Positions 8,127-18,584 of a DNA stretch of 58,829 nt are shown here, piece by piece. The notes under the pieces are model-generated. The model was not told where the DNA came from. It saw only the letters and a program-made list of their open reading frames with translations, and made no database searches. The stretch's first letter is position 1, and each line of letters begins with the position of its first letter. Position numbers and translations under genes: made by a program. Origin of the DNA: Azohydromonas aeria (lineage in GTDB: Bacteria > Pseudomonadota > Gammaproteobacteria > Burkholderiales > Burkholderiaceae_C); assembly GCF_009760915.1 (NCBI RefSeq), contig NZ_VIDQ01000044.1, positions 1 through 58,829 on the forward strand, read 5' to 3'.

Positions 8127-9221
8127 TCAACTCGCTGCTGCATCCAGTGCAGCACGCTCGTGTGGCGCGATCGATACATGATTGGGGTCAAACGCCACGC
8201 CTCGCGTAAATATCGCCCACATGATGCGCGCATTTTTATTGGCCAAGGCCACGGCCGCCTTTTGCCAGCCTACGCGCTCATTCAACTGCACCAGCCATTG
8301 ACTGAGACGATCCTGGCGCTTGTGTGCCGTTCTGACAGCTGATTTGGCGCCCTGGATCAATAACGTTCGTAAGTAATCATCGCCACGCTTGGTGATTCGG
8401 CCTAAGCTGGCCTTGCCGCCGGTAGAGTTTTGGCTTGGCACCAAGCCCAGCCATGCGCCAAATTGGCGTCCATTACGAAACTGTGCAAAGTTGCCCACGA
8501 TGGCGACCGCAGCGGAAGCTGCCAGCTTCCCTACGCCAAGCATTTCTGCAGCCATTCCGGCCCGCTTATCACTGCGTACGTGCACTGTAATGCGTTCATC
8601 GCACCAAGCGATTTGCACGTCAATGTCTATCCAGTGCAGGTGGGCCTGCTGCAGTGCCATGCGCACCACACCAGGCAGCTCATTGCTGGCATCTTCAATC
8701 AACATTGGCAAGGCCAGTCGCAACTCCTTGGGACTTTGTGCGACGCTCAAACCAAATTCCCTGAGCAAGCCTCGAATGCGGTTGATGCAGGCAGTGCGTT
8801 CCTGCTTATAGCCTTCACGCAAACGATGGATCGTGACCTGCCCTTGCTGTTCAGCAGTCTTGATCGGCACGAATCGCATTTGCGGCCGCCCAGCAGCCTC
8901 ACAAATTGCTGCCGCATCGTTGGCGTCGTTTTTACCGCTCTTGCCTGCCATGCGGTACGGCGTCACGAAATGGCCGGCGATCAGTCGTGCATCAAGCCCC
9001 ATGGTTTGGAGCCGGCGCGCTACATGGTGCGCACCGCCACAGGCCTCCATCGCCACCATGCAACCCGCTGGCAACGTGCTGCACCACGCGTAGAAGCGCT
9101 CCACCGAGAACGCTTTGACCAGCACCACACGACCGTAGCGATCTACCGCATGCACCTGGTAGACCCGCTTGGCCAAATCCACGCCTACCCGGGCGATTGC
9201 TGCTCGTGTAACCTCTGTCAT
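8127..9221 (-). CDS. IS110/IS1111-family transposase
   Basis: 364 aa, intact. The N-terminal RuvC-like DEDD domain starts with GVDLAKRVYQVHAVD, with further acidic positions in the MEACGGAHHVARRL and GKNDANDAAAI stretches. The C-terminal transposase domain has the GVGKLAASAAVAIVG and SQNSTGGKASLGRITKRG motifs, the latter with the serine region proposed to act in recombination. These enzymes work as RNA-guided recombinases in partnership with an element-encoded guide RNA. The intact frame suggests the element may still be active. Confidence 0.92.
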   Translation of the reverse strand: MTEVTRAAIARVGVDLAKRVYQVHAVDRYGRVVLVKAFSVERFYAWCSTLPAGCMVAMEACGGAHHVARRLQTMGLDARLIAGHFVTPYRMAGKSGKNDANDAAAICEAAGRPQMRFVPIKTAEQQGQVTIHRLREGYKQERTACINRIRGLLREFGLSVAQSPKELRLALPMLIEDASNELPGVVRMALQQAHLHWIDIDVQIAWCDERITVHVRSDKRAGMAAEMLGVGKLAASAAVAIVGNFAQFRNGRQFGAWLGLVPSQNSTGGKASLGRITKRGDDYLRTLLIQGAKSAVRTAHKRQDRLSQWLVQLNERVGWQKAAVALANKNARIMWAIFTRGVAFDPNHVSIAPHERAALDAAAS

Positions 9222-9307
9222 GGGCTTCCCCTTTCCAGATTCAGATTGACGTTCCGCCTGTCAATCTTGGTGCCTCGACACCGACCAAGGACTGGGGAAG
9301 TCCCTTC

Positions 9308-12300
9308 GTATTCATCCCCGCTCGTGCGGGAAATACCACTGGCCGTCCGAATACTGCTGCGTATCCACCGGTTCATCCCCGCTCGTGCGGGAAATACATC
9401 GAGGCCGGCGCCTTCGACCTGGCCCGCTACGGTTCATCCCCGCTCGTGCGGGAAATACGCCGGCGTGCTGGAGTGCAAGACCGCCAGCGCCGGTTCATCC
9501 CCGCTCGTGCGGGAAATACTCGTGCGTGCTCAAAACGCAGATACCTGAAGCCGGTTCATCCCCGCTCGTGCGGGAAATACAGGGCTGGCGCTGCTCAGAA
9601 CGGGTTGAGCTCGGTTCATCCCCGCTCGTGCGGGAAATACAAGGACATCACGGACCAGCAGGTGCTGCTGGCCGGTTCATCCCCGCTCGTGCGGGAAATA
9701 CATCTCGCCGCGAATCACGAGCCCCTGGTGCCCCGGTTCATCCCCGCTCGTGCGGGAAATAAGGCCGCCTGGCTTCGGACGAGGACAAGGCCGACGGTTC
9801 ATCCCCGCTCGTGCGGGAAGTACCTCCGTGCGGCGGGCTTCAAGACGTGTCAGCTCGGTTCATCCTCGCTCGTGCGGGAAATACCTCTTGATGCCCTGCG
9901 TGACAGCCTCCACCGCCGGTTCATCCCCGCTCGTGCGGGAAATACTTTTCGATCTGCTTGCCGGCGTGGAACAGTTGCGGTTCATCCCCGCTCGTGCGGG
10001 AAATACATCACGCCGGCCTCGTCGATCACCAGCATCGTCGGTTCATCCCCGCTCGTGCGGGAAATACCATCTGATGGGTAAGGATCGTGTTCGGCATGTC
10101 GGTTCATCCCCGCTCGTGCGGGAAATACGCGTCGTAGGTGCCGGCGTTGCTCTCGGCCGACGGTTCATCCCCGCTCGTGCGGGAAATACATCCTGGCCGC
10201 GTACGCCGACAACACGGTGTACTGTTCATCCCCGCTCGTGCGGGAAATACGTCCACGGGGTTCAGCGTCTGCGCCAGGAACTCCGGTTCATCCCCGCTCG
10301 TGCGGGAAATACGGGCCGGCTCGCGGGGCTGGCGATGCTCAGGGCGGTTCATCCCCGCTCGTGCGGGAAATACGGCGGCGGCGAGGGCGGCGAGCGCCAG
10401 GTCCGCGGTTCATCCCCGCTCGTGCGGGAAATACGCCGCCACTCTGGTGCAGCGACACGACCAGCACGGTTCATCCCCGCTCGTGCGGGAAATACGCGCT
10501 GCTGGAGATCGCGCGCAAGACCGAGGGCGGTTCATCCCCGCTCGTGCGGGAAATACATCTGCGAGGCCAGCGGGTCGGCCCGCGTGACCGGTTCATCCCC
10601 GCTCGTGCGGGAAATACCGCTCTTGGCGGATGCGCTGTATCCGTCCGGCCGGTTCATCCCCGCTCGTGCGGGAAATACGAGGCCCGACTCTACGAGTTGC
10701 CTGACGAGGTGCGGTTCATCCCCGCTCGTGCGGGAAATACCGCGGCGCAGGAGGGGCAGCGGTGAGCGGGGCCGGTTCATCCCCGCTCGTGCGGGAAATA
10801 CTTTGGCGTGGTCGGCCATGGTGGTCAGTAGCCCGGTTCATCCCCGCTCGTGCGGGAAATACCTGGCCGCGTCGCGGGCAGCACTGAAGCTGGCCGGTTC
10901 ATCCCCGCTCGTGCGGGAAATACTGGGCCACCAACCCGCAGCAGCAGCTGTCCTACGGTTCATCCCCGCTCGTGCGGGAAATACGCGGCGCTGTCGCTGG
11001 CGTGCCCCAGCAGGGCCGGTTCATCCCCGCTCGTGCGGGAAATACCTCAGGAGTTCGGGGTCTGCCGAAATCTCCACCGGTTCATCCCCGCTCGTGCAGG
11101 AAATACCTCAAACTCTCCGGCATCCACCAGCCCGCAGGCTGTTCATCCCCGCTCGTGCGGGAAATACCGGCGCCACGCTGCGCACGCTGGCGGCCAAGGC
11201 GGTTCATCCCCGCTCGTGCGGGAAATACGCGCTGCCATTCTTCGGGGGTCATCCTTGGTCCGGTTCATCCCCGCTCGTGCGGGAAATACCGCCAGCCACC
11301 CGAGGCCGCAGGCCACGGTGGCGGTTCATCCCCGCTCGTGCGGGAAATACCGTGTTATCGCGGTGCTCGGGGAAGCCGGGAGCGGTTCATCCCCGCTCGT
11401 GCGGGAAATACGCCGCGTTTGAAGCGTGGTGCGATGCGAACGGCGGTTCATCCCCGCTCGTGCGGGAAATACCTTCACCGAACTGATGGGTGCGGCGGCG
11501 CTCCCGGTTCATCCCCGCTCGTGCGGGAAATACGTCCTCGTTCCAATTGATGTTGCTCATAGTCCCGGTTCATCCCCGCTCGTGCGGGAAATACCAGGGC
11601 GTGAGCTCCATGGCGCTGGAGAAGTCCGGTTCATCCCCGCTCGTGCGGGAAATACGCGCTCTAGTCACGCGACTGCTACAGGAAATGCGGTTCATCCCCG
11701 CTCGTGCGGGAAATACGCACACCGCAAACAGAGCCCGCCGCGAGCGGGCGGTTCATCCCCGCTCGTGCGGGAAATACACGCCACTCGTGGCAATCGCCGT
11801 GTTTGCGGGCGGTTCATCCCCGCTCGTGCGGGAAATACGCATCGGCCGCGGCGCGCGCCTCGCTCCAGGCCGGTTCATCCCCGCTCGTGCGGGAAATACC
11901 GTCATCGGCATGTGCTCGGCGCAGTGCCACTGGGTTCATCCCCGCTCGTGCGGGAAATACTGAGACGACGACGCCATGCCACAAGCCAACACCGGTTCAT
12001 CCCCGCTCGTGCGGGAAATACGACCGCCAGGACCAGCAGCGCGTGTGGCGCAACGGTTCATCCCCGCTCGTGCGGGAAATACGCGAACAGGTTCAATTCG
12101 GCGTCCGGCACGCGCGGTTCATCCCCGCTCGTGCGGGAAATACTCAGCGACAGCGCGGCCGCGCAGATGGTGGACTGGTTCATCCCCGCTCGTGCGGGAA
12201 ATACGCCGCCTCGTAGGTGGCCGCGAAGATGTCCGGCGGTTCATCCCCGCTCGTGCGGGAAATACCCGTCGGCATACCTGTAGCTGAACTCCTGCGGCGG

Positions 12301-15300
12301 TTCATCCCCGCTCGTGCGGGAAATACCATGGTCGGTTTCCTCAGAACATGCTGCGCTGCGGTTCATCCCCGCTCGTGCGGGAAATACGTTCCTCAACATG
12401 GCGGTGGACGTGCTGTGAGCGGTTCATCCCCGCTCGTGCGGGAAATACGCCACGCCAGCATCGATCAGCGGTGAGCCCGTCGGTTCATCCCCGCTCGTGC
12501 GGGAAATACAAGGAGCGCGGCTCCGACGACGGCAGCGTGCGCGGTTCATCCCCGCTCGTGCGGGAAATACCTCACACCGCCCAACGCCCGTGTGCCCATG
12601 GGCGGTTCATCCCCGCTCGTGCGGGAAATACGATTTCAGCGACGCGAGCAGACCCGCGCCATCCGGTTCATCCCCGCTCGTGCGGGAAATACCGCATGAA
12701 AGATCACGCCGGCTGCATTCGCGGCGGTTCATCCCCGCTCGTGCGGGAAATACCCAATCGGTGGGCTCAGTCCTGGCTGCGAACCCGGTTCATCCCCGCT
12801 CGTGCGGGAAATACATGACGGGCATCTGGGTCAGCATGTTGTCGGCCGGTTCATCCCCGCTCGTGCGGGAAATACCTCGCAGTTCATGGCCGAGTTCTTC
12901 GACGTGGCGGTTCATCCCCGCTCGTGCGGGAAATACAACCGCATGGCCTCGCTGATGTCCAGCTCGGACGGTTCATCCCCGCTCGTGCGGGAAATACACC
13001 TTGGTGAAGCTGATTGGGCTCTGCAGCGCCGGTTCATCCCCGCTCGTGCGGGAAATACGCGCCGATGGTGATGCTGGCCGTGGCGACGCCCGGTTCATCC
13101 CCGCTCGTGCGGGAAATACTCGTAAGTCGGGGCGCCCGGGCCGGTCGGGCACGGTTCATCCCCGCTCGTGCGGGAAATACCCTGACCCCTTCGAGTCGAG
13201 TTTTCCTGGCCGCGGTTCATCCCCGCTCGTGCGGGAAATACTCGATGGGCCAGCCCGTGGGGCCTGATGGCTTCGGTTCATCCCCGCTCGTGCGGGAAAT
13301 ACAAGTCAAAGGACGACGGCCCTTGGGTCACCGACGGTTCATCCCCGCTCGTGCGGGAAATACGTACGAGTAGATGTCTTCGTCCATGGCCACGTCGGTT
13401 CATCCCCGCTCGTGCGGGAAATACATGCTGGTTCCCTATGAACTCATCCACCCGGTCGGTTCATCCCCGCTCGTGCGGGAAATACTTACCCACAGTACAT
13501 GAGGCGTATATCAACCAAGGTTCATCCCCGCTCGTGCGGGAAATACCCCAGCGTGCGGGCTTCCTCGTCCTGGTCGGCCGGTTCATCCCCGCTCGTGCGG
13601 GAAATACCTCGGCCTGCGCCGGCTCTTCCACGGCGAGGCCGGTTCATCCCCGCTCGTGCGGGAAATACCAGGTCATCGAGCGCACCGTCCACCGCTTCGC
13701 CGGTTCATCCCCGCTCGTGCGGGAAATACCCGTTGAGTTGCCACTCGCCGCGCAGCATGGACGGTTCATCCCCGCTCGTGCGGGAAATACTATTCCCTGG
13801 GAATGATTCATCTGCGCGCATACGGTTCATCCCCGCTCGTGCGGGAAATACCGTGTATTGCTGGCCGGCGTCCATGGGCATCTCGGTTCATCCCCGCTCG
13901 TGCGGGAAATACGCCAACTCCTCGGCGCTGATGGTGATGTCGTGCGGTTCATCCCCGCTCGTGCGGGAAATACCGAACGCTGTTGACCTGGAGAGCCTCG
14001 TTGAGCGGTTCATCCCCGCTCGTGCGGGAAATACCAGTTGAGGGCGAGGCCGGTGAGGGTGCTGACCGGTTCATCCCCGCTCGTGCGGGAAATACCCGTA
14101 GTTGCCGCCGAACATGAGCCAGCCGGGCGGTTCATCCCCGCTCGTGCGGGAAATACCACCAGTTACGGCATCACAGCAAAATCAAGGACGGTTCATCCCC
14201 GCTCGTGCGGGAAATACAGTAGCCTGGGCTCGGCGCTGTTCCCCAACCGCGGTTCCATCCCCGCTCGTGCGGGAAATACCATACCGCTGACAGCATCAAG
14301 AGCCTGGAAGGCGGTTCATCCCCGCTCGTGCGGGAAATACTTCGAGTACGCCGCTCCGCCGCAGACGCTGACCGGTTCATCCCCGCTCGTGCGGGAAATA
14401 CCAATGGCCTGGTGCCTGTCGGGCCGCCGATTTCGGTTCATCCCCGCTCGTGCGGGAAATACGTGATGCTGATCGAGGTGATCCGCAACATGGGCGGTTC
14501 ATCCCCGCTCGTGCGGGAAATACCGGCGGCGATCGCTACGGTGTCACCGGTATCGCGGTTCATCCCCGCTCGTGCGGGAAATACGTCTGCAAGGGCGAGG
14601 ACGGCAAGCTGACCGGCGGTTCATCCCCGCTCGTGCGGGAAATACATCGGCCGTCTGTAAGCGGGGGCCGGAATGGGCGGTTCATCCCCGCTCGTGCGGG
14701 AAATACTTCGCTCATGCACCCTCCGCGTCGTGGAACTTCGGTTCATCCCCGCTCGTGCGGGAAATACGCGTAGCCCCGTGCCTCCGCCCACTGCACCGAC
14801 GGTTCATCCCCGCTCGTGCGGGAAATACATTGACGACGCAACCAAATTCGACGCGATGGACGGTTCATCCCCGCTCGTGCGGGAAATACGAGCTTGACGG
14901 CAGCGACGCCGATTGGGGCGACGGTTCATCCCCGCTCGTGCGGGAAATACAAGCAGCCGCGAGGGAAGGCGTGATGGCTGACCGGTTCATCCCCGCTCGT
15001 GCGGGAAATACGCGCCCGCGTCGTCGATGTTCTTGGCGATGTACGGTTCATCCCCGCTCGTGCGGGAAATACGCCAAACCCACCACCGCCAGCACCTACG
15101 CAAACGGTTCATCCCCGCTCGTGCGGGAAATACACGTCAGCGTTGTCCTTGGCGGCCAGGGCAGCCGGTTCATCCCCGCTCGTGCGGGAAATACCATCCA
15201 CGGCCGCCTGTGCCGCGCTGCCTGCACGGTTCATCCCCGCTCGTGCGGGAAATACGAGCTCGAAGCCATCACCAGCGCGGCGCGAGGCGGTTCATCCCCG

Positions 15301-15805
15301 CTCGTGCGGGAAATACCCCGAAGGGCCGCTCAGTCACGATCAAAGCCACGGTTCATCCCCGCTCGTGCGGGAAATACTTTGCCGGCATGCAACCCAAGGC
15401 CGCAGTTGACGGTTCATCCCCGCTCGTGCGGGAAATACATTGTCGCGGCGGGCAAGGACGGCATAAGGGCCGGTTCATCCCCGCTCGTGCGGGAAATACA
15501 CATCGGCATACCGCTGGCTGAATTCCTGCGGCTGGTTCATCCCCGCTCGTGCGGGAAATACCACGGCGTCGGTGAAGAAACGAAGGTCCAGGACGGTTCA
15601 TCCCCGCTCGTGCGGGAAATACGCCTCCTGCAGCTTCATGTGGCGCGCGCCGGACGGTTCATCCCCGCTCGTGCGGGAAATACAAGTCGCCGTTGCGGAT
15701 CATCCGGCTCAGGCGCGGTTCATCCCCGCTCGTGCGGGAAATACCTCATCCATGCCATCACGGCGGCCCCGGTTGGCGGTTCATCCCCGCTCGTGCGGGA
15801 AATAC
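9308..15805 (-). CRISPR. type I-E CRISPR array, about 107 repeats
   Basis: 29-bp repeats with 32-bp spacers, period 61. On the + strand each repeat begins CGGTTCATCCCC and ends GTGCGGGAAATAC; in crRNA sense (minus strand) it folds as CCCGC-ACGA-GCGGG and ends with the ATGAACCG handle. From 9369 to the last start at 15777 there are 105 intervals (about 106 repeats), plus the IS-split one. Variants include a 28-nt copy near 9737, GGGAAGTAC near 9810, ATCCTCGC near 9860, GCAGGAAATAC near 11090 and an extra C near 14252. Leader-proximal repeats are uniform, so growth is from the right. Confidence 0.97.
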
Positions 15806-15888
15806 TCTTCCTCCAACCCTTTGATTTTATTCACTTTTTCGGCACCCTCCCAGGCCACCGATCAGTGAGCTTGATTTTGAGCAAGTTG
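15806..15888 (-). promoter_or_regulatory. CRISPR leader with IHF-binding consensus
   Basis: A short AT-richer stretch between repeat 1 and the end of cas2. On the minus strand AATCAAAGGGTTG (15814-15826) matches the IHF consensus WATCAANNNNTTR perfectly and ends 8 nt before the first repeat. In type I-E systems IHF bends the leader so Cas1-Cas2 integrates at the first repeat. No clear array promoter could be assigned within these 83 bp. Confidence 0.7.
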
Positions 15889-16197
15889 TTAAGGAGCGTC
15901 GCCGGCGGCGTCGGGTTGGAAGCTGACCAACTGCACGCCGTCGAAATCCACCGGCATGCGTCGGTTGTTGCCCAGCGTGCGGAACTCGAAACCGGCTTCA
16001 GCCGGACTGCGCCACACCATCACGGCGTTGCCGTCCTCTAGCCCTTCCTCCACCTGGCTCCAGATGTGTTCGCGCACGCGACGGCCATAGTTGCCGACAT
16101 ACACCCCCGCACGTACTTCCAGCAGCCACACCGCCAGCCGCCCGCGCAGCCGCGGCGGGGCATTCTCAACCACGATGACCAGCATCCCCCAGACCAT
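15889..16197 (-). CDS. cas2: Cas2, type I-E (CRISPR adaptation)
   Basis: 102 aa from ATG 16197 (MVWGMLVIVVENAPPRLRGR); an internal ATG at 16185 is the alternative. The order of conserved blocks follows E. coli Cas2 closely: RLAVWLLEVRAGVYVGNY, then RVREHIW, then a GFEFRTLGNNRR and VDFDGVQLVSF C-terminus. Cas2 dimerises between two Cas1 dimers to form the spacer integrase. Overlaps the end of cas1 by 32 bp, which implies coupled translation, and is the last cas gene before the leader. Confidence 0.95.
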   Translation of the reverse strand: MVWGMLVIVVENAPPRLRGRLAVWLLEVRAGVYVGNYGRRVREHIWSQVEEGLEDGNAVMVWRSPAEAGFEFRTLGNNRRMPVDFDGVQLVSFQPDAAGDAP

Positions 16198-17095
16198 TCG
16201 CGTCAGGAAAGGCCGGCCCCACGGCGTCGGCGGCGGGCGGCGGCGGCGCGATCTCACCGGCCGCGAGCATGGTCTCGATGTCCGGAATGATGCGCTCCAG
16301 CAGCTTCGTTTGCCGGAATACGTCGCGGCAGCCCAGCCGCACCGCGCGCTCCGGGTTGCCCACTGGGTTCGATGCCGCCACTTTGAACGCCACTGGCACC
16401 ACTGTCTCGAACTTGTAGACGTCGGCCACGTCGTACACGAAGGACAGCGGCTTGCCGGTGTGGATGAAACCCACCGCCGGCGCATAGCCCGCGGCCAGCA
16501 CCGCCGCCTCGGCCACGCCGTACAGGCAGGCCGTGGCCGCCGACAGGCAGCGGTTGGGCAGGTCGGAGGTGTCCCAGGACGCTGGGTCGTAGTCGCGCCC
16601 GCTCCACTTCACGCCGAACTTCTGCGCCAGCAGCTGGTAGGTGCGCCGCACCCGCACGCCCTCGATGCCGCGCAGCTGGTCCACGCTGCGCCGCGCCGGC
16701 GGCTCCTCGCCGAAACGGATGGCGTACATCTTGCGCACCACCTTCAGCCGTAGCCCCTCGTCCAGCGCCAGCCGCGCCTGGTACAGCAGCCGGTCGGCGC
16801 GCGCGCCGCCAGGCTGCCCGGCCGAGTACAGCCGCACGCCGGCTTCGCCCACCCACACCAGCAAGGTCCCCACGCGCGCGGCCAGCGCCGCGGCGCGGTG
16901 CGACACCCGCGTGCCGGGCTCCAGCATGATGCAGGCGACGCCGCCCACGGGGATATGCGTGCGGATGCCCGTCACGTCCACCACCACGAAAGCCCCGTCG
17001 AGCATGTCCACCTCGCCGCGCTCGATGAAGACAACGGAGATGCGCTCCTTCAAGGGGATGGGGCGCAGCGGGGGGAGCAACGGCGGGGTGTTCAA
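16166..17095 (-). CDS. cas1: Cas1, type I-E integrase
   Basis: TTG at 17095 is chosen since it begins NTPPLLPPLRPIPLKERIS, aligning with the known N-terminus, 4 nt after the cas6e stop; longer frames run into cas6e. 309 residues. The catalytic metal ligands are present: Glu in QLRGIEGVRVRRTY, His in GFIHTGKPLSF, and Asp in VYDVADVYKF. The C-terminal tail ends GDAGHRG as in E. coli. Integrates protospacers captured with Cas2 at the leader end. Appears fully functional. Confidence 0.95.
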   Translation of the reverse strand: MNTPPLLPPLRPIPLKERISVVFIERGEVDMLDGAFVVVDVTGIRTHIPVGGVACIMLEPGTRVSHRAAALAARVGTLLVWVGEAGVRLYSAGQPGGARADRLLYQARLALDEGLRLKVVRKMYAIRFGEEPPARRSVDQLRGIEGVRVRRTYQLLAQKFGVKWSGRDYDPASWDTSDLPNRCLSAATACLYGVAEAAVLAAGYAPAVGFIHTGKPLSFVYDVADVYKFETVVPVAFKVAASNPVGNPERAVRLGCRDVFRQTKLLERIIPDIETMLAAGEIAPPPPAADAVGPAFPDANGLGDAGHRG

Positions 17096-17099
17096 GGCG

Positions 17100-17807
17100 T
17101 CAGTCCACGATGCGCCGCACCAGCAGCAGCCCGCACCCGAACGCCTTGGCATGGCCTAGGCCGTTGCGCAGCACGGCGCCGAAGGCCTCGGCATCGGTGA
17201 CGGTCAGTTCGCCGCTGAAGTCCACCGAGGTGAAGCGCAGCGCGCCGCGCTTGTGCTCATGCTGCTCGAAAGCTTCGATGCTCAACGTGTCCTCGTCCAG
17301 CTCGAAGCCGTTGCGCCCGGCACGCTGGCGCAGCCACGCGCCGCAGTGCTGCTGCACCAGCGTGTACAGCGACGGCTTGTCCGGGTCGTCGTCGCTCCAG
17401 TCGCGCCAGCGCTGCAGCCCGCGCGCCGCTAGCAGCTGCCGCTTGGCATCCATCACCACGTCGTGCCGCTTTGAGCGGCGGTCGCCCTCGGCCTTGTGCA
17501 TGATGGTCGGATTGGCCCGCAGCTCGAAGCGGAAGCGGTCGCCCGGGCGAACATCGGGGTCATAGACGGCGGTCTGCAGCTGCCAGCCGTCAGGCGCAGG
17601 CCCCGGCGCGCGTTGCGACAGCAGGTGAAAGCGCGGCCAGCCCCGCACGTCGCGGCGCCGGTACAGGAAGTCGCGCGGCACACCTTCGGGCGCGGCAAAG
17701 AGCTTCCACAGCCACTGGTGCTCGGCATAGGCCCCATCAAGCCAGGCCTGCGCAGCGGCGCGCTCGCGGCCCTCCTCGGGCATCAGAACGCTGAAATACG
17801 GCGTCAT
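17100..17807 (-). CDS. cas6e: Cas6e/CasE crRNA endoribonuclease
   Basis: 235 aa. Starts MTPYFSVLM and carries H30 in EHQWLWKLF, at the position of the catalytic histidine of Cas6e. Typical blocks follow: FLYRR, a PRFHLLSQR strand, a RFRFELRANPT motif and a Gly-rich C-terminal loop (GLGHAKAFGCGLLLV). Cleaves pre-crRNA at the repeat hairpin and stays bound to the crRNA 3' end in Cascade. The ATGA overlap with cas5 (17804-17807) indicates coupling. It would also have to process the mini-array RNA at 22054-22143, whose hairpins have the same layout. Confidence 0.95.
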   Translation of the reverse strand: MTPYFSVLMPEEGRERAAAQAWLDGAYAEHQWLWKLFAAPEGVPRDFLYRRRDVRGWPRFHLLSQRAPGPAPDGWQLQTAVYDPDVRPGDRFRFELRANPTIMHKAEGDRRSKRHDVVMDAKRQLLAARGLQRWRDWSDDDPDKPSLYTLVQQHCGAWLRQRAGRNGFELDEDTLSIEAFEQHEHKRGALRFTSVDFSGELTVTDAEAFGAVLRNGLGHAKAFGCGLLLVRRIVD

Positions 17808-18577
17808 GGCGCCTCCGTTTCGAGAAAAACGAGGTGTTCGATGCGGTCGCCGAACTGCCAGCCGCGGCGGCGGATGAGCCGGTCCTTGCGCACGGTGCTG
17901 AGGTCAGGCTGCAGCGTGGCGTCCATGCCGTCTTCGAAAGCGATGCGCTGTACTCTTGCGGGCGCATCAGGCAGCGGCTCGCCGTCCGGTGGGGCATGGT
18001 CACCCATGGCCTTGCGCAGCGCCGCCTCCAGGTCCGTCAGGTACTGCTCGAAGGCCTGCCGCAGTGACGTGCTTTCCATGATCCGCGGCCACAGCGGCGC
18101 GGCCGGCGGGCAGCTCTTGCGGCCCAGCCACAGCATCCAGCGCGGCTGGCGCAGCGCATCGGCAAGCTGAGCCAACGTATGAGGCGCGCCATCGCGCGCC
18201 TGCACCGCCACCAGGCAGGCGGCGTCCTGGCGGTAGTCGCGGGTGGACAGGATGGTGGCGAGCTCCGGCTTGGGCACGCGCAGCTCGTCGCGGCGTGTGG
18301 TGTGCGGACGCTTCTTCAGCGCCGTGCGCGGCGGCACCTGGGCGGTGTGGTAGTCGCGCAGCAACTCGCCGACGCTCTGCACGCCGATGGCGAAGCGGTA
18401 GCCGTCGCGCAGCGCGGCCTGCCCGGCCTCGTCGTCGCGGCGCACGCCCAGCGCCGCGCCCAGCAACCCCAGCAGCGCCGACAGCGACGGATACTCCGCC
18501 GTGCCGCGGAACTCGCCCACCGCCGGCTCGCCCCAGGACGCCAGCGGCGCCTGGAGCTGGAAGAGAAGCAGCTCCAT
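17804..18577 (-). CDS. cas5e: Cas5e/CasD Cascade subunit
   Basis: 257 aa. Typical N-terminus LLLFQLQAPLASWGEPAVGEFRGT, then the PSLSALLGLLGAALG helix common to Cas5e, and a mid-region with RDYRQDA and WMLWLGRKSCPP. Cas5 caps the crRNA 5' handle (ATGAACCG) and contacts Cse1. Seven bp downstream of cas7 and overlapping cas6e by 4 bp. Confidence 0.95.
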   Translation of the reverse strand: MELLLFQLQAPLASWGEPAVGEFRGTAEYPSLSALLGLLGAALGVRRDDEAGQAALRDGYRFAIGVQSVGELLRDYHTAQVPPRTALKKRPHTTRRDELRVPKPELATILSTRDYRQDAACLVAVQARDGAPHTLAQLADALRQPRWMLWLGRKSCPPAAPLWPRIMESTSLRQAFEQYLTDLEAALRKAMGDHAPPDGEPLPDAPARVQRIAFEDGMDATLQPDLSTVRKDRLIRRRGWQFGDRIEHLVFLETEAP

Positions 18578-18584
18578 CGCCGCC

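Larger units (their letters stand above)
7787..9313 (-). mobile_element. IS110-family, IS1111-group insertion sequence inside a CRISPR repeat
   Basis: About 1.53 kb with one transposase gene on the minus strand. The element separates GGTTC (7782-7786) from ATCCCCGCTCGTGCGGGAAATAC-type sequence starting at 9314, restoring one CRISPR repeat when removed. Subterminal 13-bp inverted repeats AGGGACTTCCCCA (7790-7802) and its complement (9293-9305) mark it as IS1111-group. A TTC appears at both junctions, so the exact edge is ambiguous by 3 bp. No longer target duplication, as usual for this family. About 330 bp of non-coding DNA lies downstream of the transposase. Confidence 0.88.

Noticed and set aside
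9385..15868. Long open frames through the CRISPR array with repeating peptides such as SSPLVREI or RFIPARAGNT
   Set aside because: They are translations of the 61-bp repeat-spacer period, with no ribosome sites and frame-to-frame switching.
16198..16485. N-terminal extension of cas2
   Set aside because: It is the out-of-frame shadow of cas1; Cas2 alignment begins at 16197.
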